DNA from: an uncultured Opitutia bacterium | Lineage (GTDB): Bacteria; Verrucomicrobiota; Verrucomicrobiia; Opitutales; Opitutaceae | Length of the DNA: 5,159 nt | Assembly (NCBI GenBank): GCA_903938935.1 | Contig: CAJAFD010000227.1 | Coordinates: 1-5,159 of the forward strand | Direction: 5' to 3' | Part shown: one piece after another, positions 1 through 5,159 of the stretch | Layout of the letters: every line of letters starts with the position of its first letter | Position numbering within the stretch: position 1 is the stretch's first letter | Notes under the pieces: generated by a model | Databases searched by the model: none | Told to the model about the DNA's origin: nothing | The model's input: the letters and a program-made list of their open reading frames with translations, nothing else | Position numbers and translations under genes: made by a program

Positions 1-213
1 GGCCGCCTCCCAAATATCAAACGGCGTGTTCTCATGGCTCAGATCGAAAATCGCCAACTTCGGGCTCACCCCAAAAGCCACCCCGCGCATCGCGGCGACG
101 GCGCCATCTTTCACGCCAAAATCCGTCTGCAACACGAGCGCCCGTTGGGCCAACGCCAGCGCCGTCAAACCCCACCACACCGTCGCCGAAAGCAAGAACG
201 TCTTCAGTTTCAT
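1..213 (-). CDS. Exported S-adenosyl-L-methionine hydroxide adenosyltransferase-like protein (DUF62 / SAM hydrolase family), N-terminal part only
   Basis: Only the first 71 codons are present; the gene leaves the window at base 1 with its frame open. Family members split S-adenosylmethionine into adenosine and methionine using water; fluorinase and chlorinase are relatives using halide. Residues 1-22 look like a Sec signal peptide (MKLK start, hydrophobic stretch, ALA at 20-22 before Q23). The mature part starts with the family signature: LQTDFG at 28-33, then D36, MRG at 42-44, then IFDLSHE at 55-61 and D66 in the FDIWEA region. D31 matches by eye the ribose-binding aspartate of fluorinase (Asp16). 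The later catalytic Asp-Arg-His region would lie off the window. The ATG overlaps the hemW stop (ATGA) and has no good ribosome binding site, so translation is probably coupled to hemW. The export signal is odd because SAM is a cytoplasmic metabolite. Family assignment is fairly sure; the activity is inferred. Confidence 0.82.
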   Translation of the reverse strand, partial: MKLKTFLLSATVWWGLTALALAQRALVLQTDFGVKDGAVAAMRGVAFGVSPKLAIFDLSHENTPFDIWEAA

Positions 214-1403
214 AAAAGAATTTTCGCAGATTCGATTTCAAACGCGGCCATGATTTCCGCGCCGACCGTATCGGCCAACAATCGGCCACGATTCGTCAGC
301 CAAAATCGAGAGCCCGCCCGCTCAGCCAAACCCTCAGCCACCAAACGCTCCGCCAAAGCCTCCACCACCGGCCAAGGCGCCTCGGGGCAACGCGCCTGCC
401 ACGGCGCCAGATCAACCCCCGCATTTCTGCGCAGACCGAAAACCAAAGCGTCTTCGGCCAGCAACGCCGGCGTCAAAGCCACTCGATCTTCCGTCAACCG
501 CTCGCCTCGCCCGACGCGTTCGCGCCAGAGCGCCAGATCCGCTACATTCGCCCCGCGCCAACCCGCATGTTGCGAAGCAGCCGACGGCCCGAGGCCGATC
601 CACTCGTGCATGCCCCACGTATTCAAGTTATGGAGGCAAGCATGTCCTGGCCGGGCGAAATTGGACACTTCGTATTGCGCGTAGCCCAACTGTGCGAGTC
701 GTGCCCACGTCTCCTCGTAAAGTCGCGCCTCCCGCTCAATATCCAACTTCACTTTGCCCTGCGAAAGTTTCACCCACAAGGCCGTGTCTTCCTCAAAAGT
801 AAGGCAATACGTCGAGATATGATCCGGCGCGAGGGCCACCGCGGCGTCGATATCCGCCAGCCAGCTCGCCTCATCTTGTCCCGGCAACGCGAACATCAAA
901 TCTAAGTTTACGCTGCGAAATCCCACCGCGCGGATGCGCTCATGCGCGCGATAAATCTGCTCCTTTGTGTGTTGCCGGCCAAGTCCCTCGAGTAGCGCCG
1001 GCGAGAAACTTTGCACCCCGAGCGATATGCGCGTCACGCCGATCGCCTTGAACGCCGCCAGCCGTTCTGCGGTGACCGAGGCCGGCGCCAACTCGACCGA
1101 CCATTCCTGCGGCTCACCTTGGAAACGTTCACGCAACGTCGCTCCCAACACTTCGATTTGCCGCGGGGCGAGTAACCCTGGAGTGCCGCCACCCCAAAAA
1201 ACCGTCGTGATCGGGCGCGGCCAATCTACGAGTGCCGCTTCGGCCTTCACTCCATCGAGGAAGCCGAGGACGGTTTCCGCAGTTGGTTGAGTTTGATAAA
1301 ACGCACAAAAGTCGCAGGTCGAGGCGCAAAACGGCACATGCACGTAGAGCCCTAGCGGAGCCCCGCCTACACCTTTGGCTTGCGCTGTGTCGGAGGCGCT
1401 CAT
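210..1403 (-). CDS. hemW: HemW-type radical SAM haem chaperone (formerly annotated as oxygen-independent coproporphyrinogen III oxidase-like)
   Basis: The protein has 397 residues, normal for HemW (about 370-400). HemW binds haem and a [4Fe-4S] cluster and is thought to deliver haem to respiratory proteins; it is not a true coproporphyrinogen dehydrogenase. The radical SAM CxxxCxxC motif is C26, C30 and C33, followed by A34-F35. True HemN carries a fourth cysteine there, so this favours HemW. Further marks are YVHVPF at 20-25, GGGTP at 71-75, ISLGVQSF at 126-133, GRQH at 142-145, DLMFALPGQ at 168-176 and YEVSNFARPG at 244-253. The C-terminal HemW region follows from about 290. The usual HNxxYW motif reads HNLNTW (258-263), with Thr for Tyr, and the usual ELNP/ENP-like stretch reads ELAP at 104-107. 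The protein starts at ATG 1403, divergent from the lipoprotein gene 45 bases away. Its TGA overlaps the start of the DUF62 gene. Many tools would label this hemN; HemW is the better call. Confidence 0.93.
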   Translation of the reverse strand: MSASDTAQAKGVGGAPLGLYVHVPFCASTCDFCAFYQTQPTAETVLGFLDGVKAEAALVDWPRPITTVFWGGGTPGLLAPRQIEVLGATLRERFQGEPQEWSVELAPASVTAERLAAFKAIGVTRISLGVQSFSPALLEGLGRQHTKEQIYRAHERIRAVGFRSVNLDLMFALPGQDEASWLADIDAAVALAPDHISTYCLTFEEDTALWVKLSQGKVKLDIEREARLYEETWARLAQLGYAQYEVSNFARPGHACLHNLNTWGMHEWIGLGPSAASQHAGWRGANVADLALWRERVGRGERLTEDRVALTPALLAEDALVFGLRRNAGVDLAPWQARCPEAPWPVVEALAERLVAEGLAERAGSRFWLTNRGRLLADTVGAEIMAAFEIESAKILL

Positions 1404-1412
1404 TACTTGCCG

Positions 1413-1441
1413 AAATTAACCGATCTGGTTTTCACGCTCAA
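1413..1441 (-). promoter_or_regulatory. Possible sigma-70-like promoter for hemW
   Basis: On the minus strand the 45-base divergent gap holds TTGAGC (1436-1441; four of six matches to TTGACA), a 17-base spacer, and TAATTT (1413-1418; only three of six matches to TATAAT). A start of transcription about seven bases past the -10 box would leave a leader of only a few bases before the hemW ATG. The -10 match is poor. I found no better candidate on either strand of this gap, and no convincing plus-strand promoter for the lipoprotein gene. This is a weak call. Confidence 0.2.
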
Positions 1442-1448
1442 ACGTCCA

Positions 1449-2372
1449 ATGCATACCAACCGAATTTCTCCCGCGAGAAAAATCCTTCTTTCTCTCCTCG
1501 CCGCGCTCGGCCTCGCCCTGCTGAGCGGTTGCGACACCGTCGTACTGACGAACCTCACCGCGCCTTCCCTGCCGGAGAATCCGTCTCAAATTTATACGTT
1601 CACCCTGCGCGTGACGCCTAAAACCGCCTCAGTCAATGCGTCCAGCATTGCACCCAAGATCATCATCGATGGCCAAAGCTTCCCGATGAAGACCAGCGGC
1701 CTCGGCGGTGGAATTTACGAATTCGAGTACCAACTGCCCAACGGACGCGATGAAGTCGCCTATTACTATCTCGTCCCATTCCGCATCGAGACCCAGAACG
1801 GTTCCACCGATTCTGAAGTCTACACCGAGGTCGTCCACGCCAAGATTGTACGTCGCTACGTGCTCTCGCTCGAGGTCAACCGTGGCCCAATCGGCGCGCG
1901 CATCAGTGTGCTCGGGCGCGGCTTTAGCCCTCAAGACACGATCTTTTTCGACAATCTCCCGGCCCGCACGACCTACGAATCGCCCAATTCCCTGAGCTTC
2001 TACGTGCCCGCGATCGAGGCCAATAAAAACTATCGCGTCATGCTCGGCAGTGCCGCGGGAAATTCGCCCGTCGGCACCTTCCGCGTCGATCCGAGCAGCC
2101 TCAACGTCACGCCCACCGCGCTCACCTTGCGCAGCGGCGAACGCCAATCGCTCACCTTCAATGTGCCTGTTTCCGCCCCTCCCGGCGGGCTCCTCATTGA
2201 TGTGACCACAGATGTGCCCGAGAGCGTGATCATGCCCGAGATCATTGTGCCCCAAGGTCAAACCTCCGTCACCATCACGGTTGAGGGCGGCAAGCCTGGC
2301 ACGGGCAGCCTCTTTCTCAAGGGCTACGGCGCTGGCGAAGTCACGATTCCGGTCTCGATCGGGGCAAAGTAA
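1449..2372 (+). CDS. Predicted lipoprotein with IPT/TIG (Ig-like) domain, function unknown
   Basis: The protein has 307 residues from ATG 1449. An upstream in-frame TTG at 1380 would put 23 non-signal residues in front and overlap hemW, so 1449 is preferred. Residues 1-28 form a lipoprotein signal peptide: basic stretch with R5, R10 and K11, hydrophobic core 12-25, and lipobox L25-S26-G27-C28. D29 follows the lipidated Cys, which in E. coli would favour inner-membrane retention; that rule may not hold here. Residues about 47-135 are a beta-rich, probably Ig-like region. Residues about 139-213 fit IPT/TIG: RGPIGARISVLGRGFSP around 145-161, FFDNLPA around 166-172, then YVP at 185-187, YRVML at 195-199 and FRV at 211-213. 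Residues about 218-304 form a third beta domain with P, G and VPQGQTSVTITV spacing like bacterial Ig-type adhesive repeats. No catalytic motif is visible. It is probably a periplasm-facing or surface structural or binding protein. It stands alone on the plus strand and ends at a strong terminator. Confidence 0.85.
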   Translation: MHTNRISPARKILLSLLAALGLALLSGCDTVVLTNLTAPSLPENPSQIYTFTLRVTPKTASVNASSIAPKIIIDGQSFPMKTSGLGGGIYEFEYQLPNGRDEVAYYYLVPFRIETQNGSTDSEVYTEVVHAKIVRRYVLSLEVNRGPIGARISVLGRGFSPQDTIFFDNLPARTTYESPNSLSFYVPAIEANKNYRVMLGSAAGNSPVGTFRVDPSSLNVTPTALTLRSGERQSLTFNVPVSAPPGGLLIDVTTDVPESVIMPEIIVPQGQTSVTITVEGGKPGTGSLFLKGYGAGEVTIPVSIGAK

Positions 2373-2398
2373 TTTCGACGTTCCCGTCCTTTACCCTG

Positions 2399-2432
2399 AG
2401 CCGGTCCTTCTGGACCGGCTTTATTTTTTTTC
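2399..2432 (+). terminator. Rho-independent terminator of the lipoprotein gene
   Basis: A perfect 9-base-pair stem (AGCCGGTCC at 2399-2407 with GGACCGGCT at 2412-2420) encloses the loop TTCT. It is followed directly by a T-rich tract at 2421-2432, interrupted by one A. It starts 26 bases after the lipoprotein stop codon. On the minus strand the same hairpin forms immediately after the stop of the convergent gene, but without a U-tract, so efficient intrinsic termination is expected only for plus-strand transcripts. Confidence 0.92.
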
Positions 2433-3329
2433 GGGTAACTCCAACGTGACCACCACCGCTCGGTGATCACTCGCCTCACGCCAACCCGGTCCGTCGTAAA
2501 TCTGCGCTGCGCCGCCTTTCACGGCAGGCCTTAAAGCAGCAGAGACCAACACATGATCAACGCGCGTGTACGCATCGATTTTCCCGTAAACATGAGTCCA
2601 AGATTCACCGCGACTGTCCCGCGCTGGAATCAATGCGGCGATCGGGGTTTTGCCTCGTTGCTGTAAAAACATGAGCGGCTTGCTCGCCTTGTCGTCGTTG
2701 AAATCGCCCATGATCACGAAGCGCGCCTGAGTTGGATCCGGGCAACGCAACAACACCCGATCGCGAATCGCCGTCGCCTCCCCCGCCCTGCGCAACGCCG
2801 ACAACGGATCATCCGCGCGATCCGTGTATCGACTTTTCATGTGCAACCCAAACAGCACCAAATCAACGCCCGCGACCTGCAAGCGGACCTCCAAAAGACC
2901 ACGTTTCACGGGTTCATTTTTTCCAAAATACCGAAAGGTCAAATCGGTGTGCGCCGTGATCGCCGCCCAGGGTCGCTTGGACAACAAAGCCACCTGACGA
3001 TCCGCATCCGCGCCCGCCAGCACGACTCCCGGCAGGTAAACTAAACCTTCAACCGCGAGATCCCTCCGCAATTCCTCGAGGTGATTTGAGCTACCCATTT
3101 CTTGCAGCAAAAGCACCTCGGCATCAATCGCACGCAGCACGCGCCGCAGCGCCGCTTTTTCGCTCTCGGGTTTAGGATAGTCTTTCCTGAAACCCACCTC
3201 CGTCACTCGGTCCGCCGGTCCGTAATTTTCGACATTATAAGTCGCAAGCGTTAGCGTTTCGGCCCTCAAAACAAGGGACCCCGCGAGGACCCCAAGCGAA
3301 AACAACACCGCCGAACGCCATTGCTTCAT
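2421..3329 (-). CDS. Exported endonuclease/exonuclease/phosphatase (EEP) family protein
   Basis: The protein has 302 residues. Residues 1-23 look like a Sec signal peptide (MKQWR, hydrophobic 6-21, LRA before E24), so the enzyme probably acts outside the cytoplasm. The remainder is an EEP (DNase I/ExoIII-like) fold with the expected metal-binding and catalytic landmarks: ATYNVENY at 29-36 (N32), LLLQE at 73-77 (E77), GLHMKSR at 161-167 (H163), MGDFND at 207-212 (D209 and N211), RVDHVLVS at 256-263 (D258) and SDHRAVVV at 287-294 (D288 and H289). All key positions are intact, so it should be an active Mg2+-dependent phosphodiesterase or phosphatase. The substrate (DNA, RNA, nucleotide, lipid head group) cannot be told from sequence. 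It follows the M48 gene after 38 bases on the same strand and is probably last in that operon. Its last codons (K301, K302, TAA) lie in the T-tract of the convergent gene's terminator. Confidence 0.9.
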   Translation of the reverse strand: MKQWRSAVLFSLGVLAGSLVLRAETLTLATYNVENYGPADRVTEVGFRKDYPKPESEKAALRRVLRAIDAEVLLLQEMGSSNHLEELRRDLAVEGLVYLPGVVLAGADADRQVALLSKRPWAAITAHTDLTFRYFGKNEPVKRGLLEVRLQVAGVDLVLFGLHMKSRYTDRADDPLSALRRAGEATAIRDRVLLRCPDPTQARFVIMGDFNDDKASKPLMFLQQRGKTPIAALIPARDSRGESWTHVYGKIDAYTRVDHVLVSAALRPAVKGGAAQIYDGPGWREASDHRAVVVTLELPEKK

Positions 3330-3367
3330 GATGATTACCGGGTCGTCCTGCGCCGGAAGGATTCAAC

Positions 3368-4654
3368 TTAACGTTGCTGCAACGCGCGCTCGCGCTCGAC
3401 CAAAGTCGGATGCGAATAATAAAAAGCGCTGAACCACGGATGCGGCGTGAGATTGGTCAGATTTTTTTGCGCCAGCTTCCGCAACGCGCCGATCATCGGT
3501 TCGACCTTGCCCATCGCATCTCGAGCAAAGGCGTCGGCCTCATATTCGTGTTTGCGCGAGAGTAAATTCATCAAGGGCGAAAACCAGAATGTGACCAATC
3601 CGCTCAACAACCCAAACAACAGAAACGCCGGGGCCAACTCGCCGGCCGGAAAGCCAAACGTGAGATTGAACCACGGGCTACGCGCTAACCATGCGATCAT
3701 CGCGAAAGCCACGAACATCGAGCCCGCGCTCAAAGCGATCATTTTGGGAATGTGACCGCGTCGATAATGCCCGATCTCATGCGCCAAAACCGCCTCGAGT
3801 TCCTCGGCGCTGAGTTGCGCGATCAACGTATCAAAAAGCACAATCCGGCGAAACCGCCCGAAACCGGTAAAAAATGCATTGGAGTGCCCCGAGCGTTTGC
3901 TGCCGTCCATGACTTGAATAGCCGTCGCGCGAAAACCCGTGCGATCGCCCAGCGCCAGCAACCGCGTGCGCAATTCTCCTTCGGGCAACGGCGTCAATTT
4001 ATTGAACAGCGGCAAAATTAATTTCGGATAAAGAATCAACATCAGCAGCTGAAAGCCGAAAATCAGCCCGAACCCCCAGAGCCACCACATCTGCCCCACC
4101 CAACCCACCAGCGACAACAAAGCCCACAAAAGCGGGAAACCAATCACCAACATCAGCGCGAAGCCTTTGATTTTATCCGAGACCCACAGGCCTGGCGTGC
4201 TCTTATTAAAGCCAAATTTGGCCTCCAAGCGGAACTGCGCCCACCATTCAAACGGGAGCGCCGGAATCGAAAGCAAAACGCCCGCGAGCAAGATGAAGAG
4301 CGCATCGTCCCAGACGGCCCCGGGCGCACCCCAAGCCGCGACGTGGACGTAAAGAATCGGTAACACTCCACCCAAAAGCACAAGCGCAAGGACGAGCGTA
4401 TCAAAAATTTCAGTGATCGCCCCGAACCTTGATTTTTCCAGCGTGTACGCGACCGACTTTGCATAAGTCGGCGCATCCATGATCGCCGCCACGGCCGGCG
4501 GAGCGGAACCCGCGTGACGTCGCACCTCTGCGCGGTTGAGCGCCGAGAGCAAGAGTTCACCCGCGAGACGAATCACCATCAACACTGCCGTAACGACTAG
4601 GACAGGATACATAAGCAACCACTGCACGCGTTTCCGCGCGCGCTGCCAGTCCAA
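3368..4654 (-). CDS. Ste24/CAAX prenyl protease-1-like M48 family integral membrane zinc metalloprotease
   Basis: The protein has 428 residues, the usual length for Ste24-type M48A enzymes. The catalytic zinc site is HEIGH at 292-296 (H292 and H296 as ligands, E293 as general base), with third ligand E370 in SRKHEYEADAFA (366-377), where D374 is the conserved partner. SKRSGHSNAFFTGFG (252-266) is a typical Ste24-family block, and the C-terminal HPTLVER (415-421) is common in M48. About seven membrane segments are visible: roughly 12-35, 85-107, 117-134, 164-184, 190-215, 302-323 and 340-360. Bacteria lack prenylated CAAX substrates of the yeast kind, so a role in inner-membrane protein quality control is the usual inference. 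The start is TTG at 4654: no ATG or GTG occurs between it and the in-frame Rid stop. Internal GTG (codon 10) or ATG (codon 15) would remove the basic RARKR stretch. It lies 18 bases after the Rid gene, so it is probably in the same operon. Confidence 0.92.
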   Translation of the reverse strand: MDWQRARKRVQWLLMYPVLVVTAVLMVIRLAGELLLSALNRAEVRRHAGSAPPAVAAIMDAPTYAKSVAYTLEKSRFGAITEIFDTLVLALVLLGGVLPILYVHVAAWGAPGAVWDDALFILLAGVLLSIPALPFEWWAQFRLEAKFGFNKSTPGLWVSDKIKGFALMLVIGFPLLWALLSLVGWVGQMWWLWGFGLIFGFQLLMLILYPKLILPLFNKLTPLPEGELRTRLLALGDRTGFRATAIQVMDGSKRSGHSNAFFTGFGRFRRIVLFDTLIAQLSAEELEAVLAHEIGHYRRGHIPKMIALSAGSMFVAFAMIAWLARSPWFNLTFGFPAGELAPAFLLFGLLSGLVTFWFSPLMNLLSRKHEYEADAFARDAMGKVEPMIGALRKLAQKNLTNLTPHPWFSAFYYSHPTLVERERALQQR

Positions 4655-4672
4655 AGATGCACGAGCAGGCGA

Positions 4673-5134
4673 TTAAGCCTTTAGTTCCACCACAACCTGA
4701 ATTTCCGTCGTAGAGCCGCGCGGCAGACCATTCACCGCGACCGCGGCGCGCGCATGTTTGCCCGCTTCGCCGAAAATTTTCACGAAAAGATCACTGGCGC
4801 CATTGATCACCGCCGGACTTTCGCTGAAACCGTCGACGGCATTAACGAAGCCGCTCACGAAGACGATCCGAGCGACTTGATCAAGCGAACCAACGGCAGC
4901 CTTGATGTTGGCGAGCGTGTTTAAGGCGCAAATCTCGGCCGATTTGTTCGCCGTCTGCACGGTCTGTTCTTTACCGACTTGGCCGAGGTGAGTCACCTGG
5001 CCGTTGAGTGCGCTGATCGTACCCGCGCAATACAGGAGATTACCCGTGCGCACCGTCGGCACATAACTGCCCGCGGCTGCGGGTGGAGGCGGGAGCGTAA
5101 GACCGAGTTCGGCGAGTTTGGCTTCGGGATTCAT
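4673..5134 (-). CDS. Rid family (YjgF/YER057c/UK114) protein, long subfamily of about 150 residues
   Basis: The protein has 153 residues, longer than classic RidA (about 128) because of an N-terminal extension (residues 1-24, proline-rich PPPP at 15-18). This matches the YjgF-like subfamily annotated as putative endoribonuclease. The core shows VRTGNLLYCAGTI (28-40), LNTLANIKAAVGSLDQVARI (71-90) and the C-terminal RAAVAVNGLP (129-138). R129 and E144 are spaced 15 apart, like Arg105 and Glu120 of E. coli RidA. The arginine is needed for 2-aminoacrylate (imine/enamine) deamination, so deaminase chemistry is plausible, but members of this subfamily vary in activity. Such proteins are cytoplasmic trimers with active sites between subunits. 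It starts at ATG 5134 without a clear ribosome binding site. It is the first complete gene of the right-hand minus-strand block. No gene symbol is given because it may not be the true RidA orthologue. Confidence 0.9.
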   Translation of the reverse strand: MNPEAKLAELGLTLPPPPAAAGSYVPTVRTGNLLYCAGTISALNGQVTHLGQVGKEQTVQTANKSAEICALNTLANIKAAVGSLDQVARIVFVSGFVNAVDGFSESPAVINGASDLFVKIFGEAGKHARAAVAVNGLPRGSTTEIQVVVELKA

Positions 5135-5157
5135 GAATCAAAAATCATGGCGACCGG
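5131..5157 (-). CDS. Possible 3' tail of an upstream gene, truncated by the right edge
   Basis: Reading from the right edge on the minus strand, one frame is open for eight codons (residues PVAMIFDS) and ends in a TGA at 5133-5131 that overlaps the ATG of the Rid gene (ATGA). The same arrangement occurs at hemW/DUF62. Together with the lack of a ribosome binding site before the Rid gene, this could mean an upstream coding sequence coupled to it. Eight codons prove nothing, so this is only a flag. Confidence 0.15.
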   Translation of the reverse strand, partial: PVAMIFDS

Positions 5158-5159
5158 CC

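Noticed and set aside
32..289. A minus-strand open frame of 85 codons across the hemW/DUF62 junction
   Set aside because: It is out of frame with both real genes. The frame starting at ATG 213 gives the signal peptide and TDFG signature instead.
34..684. A plus-strand open frame of about 216 codons opposite hemW and the DUF62 gene
   Set aside because: It is rich in Arg, Ser, Pro and Ala with no recognisable domain. It lies wholly antisense to two genes with clear motifs, as expected for a high-G+C shadow frame.
1380..1448. Upstream in-frame TTG start for the lipoprotein
   Set aside because: It would overlap hemW and place 23 mixed residues before the signal peptide. ATG 1449 gives a normal lipoprotein signal.
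1629..2261. A minus-strand open frame of about 210 codons inside the lipoprotein gene
   Set aside because: It is antisense to a gene with a good lipobox and IPT/TIG pattern. The translation is Asp/Gly/His/Ile-biased without family features.
3330..3367. Possible hairpin or promoter between the M48 and EEP genes
   Set aside because: I could pair only about four bases (TCCT/AGGA), with no T-tract and no convincing -35/-10 pair, so it is treated as an operon spacer.
4153..4560. A minus-strand open frame of 135 codons within the M48 gene
   Set aside because: It is a shifted frame of the protease, rich in Arg and Ser, with no motif. The overlapping protease has an intact catalytic site and membrane segments.
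1..5159. Mobile elements, CRISPR arrays, tRNA/rRNA or defence systems
   Set aside because: I looked for repeats, transposase or integrase motifs, spaced direct repeats and RNA gene patterns on both strands and saw none. The window both begins and ends with GGCC, which I take as chance in G+C-rich DNA.

Overview
The window (5159 bases, roughly 57-59% G+C by eye) is a chromosome-like, gene-dense bacterial segment. It has six protein genes, one of them cut by the left edge, and almost no non-coding DNA. The mixture of HemW, a signal-peptide-bearing DUF62 protein, an IPT/TIG lipoprotein, an exported EEP-family nuclease/phosphatase, a Ste24-like M48 protease and a long-form Rid protein, with weak Shine-Dalgarno sequences throughout, is compatible with a Gram-negative environmental bacterium. 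Verrucomicrobiota (Opitutales-like) is my best guess, but this is an impression from protein style and no marker gene fixes it.

Layout. Left block (1-1403, minus strand): hemW is followed, with a 4-base ATGA stop/start overlap, by the first 71 codons of an exported SAM-hydrolase/DUF62 protein that runs off the left edge. Middle (1449-2372, plus strand): a single lipoprotein gene with an IPT/TIG domain is divergent from hemW across a 45-base gap and closes with a strong intrinsic terminator at 2399-2432. Right block (2421-5134, minus strand): three closely spaced genes are read in the order Rid-family protein, Ste24-like membrane protease, exported endonuclease/exonuclease/phosphatase. The last of these converges on the lipoprotein gene, and its stop codon lies inside the T-tract of that gene's terminator. 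A few codons at the right edge could be the tail of another gene feeding into this block.

How the genes may work together. Four of the six products are predicted to be exported or membrane-bound (DUF62 protein, lipoprotein, M48 protease, EEP protein). Two are cytoplasmic and linked to metabolite or cofactor care (HemW as haem chaperone, Rid as a possible reactive imine/enamine deaminase). The minus-strand blocks look like two ordinary operons. I see no phage, transposon, CRISPR, tRNA or rRNA, and no defence-system architecture. The most noteworthy points are the coupled hemW-DUF62 pair, substitutions in usually conserved HemW motifs, and the terminator/stop-codon overlap between convergent genes. 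I do not find a convincing new system here.
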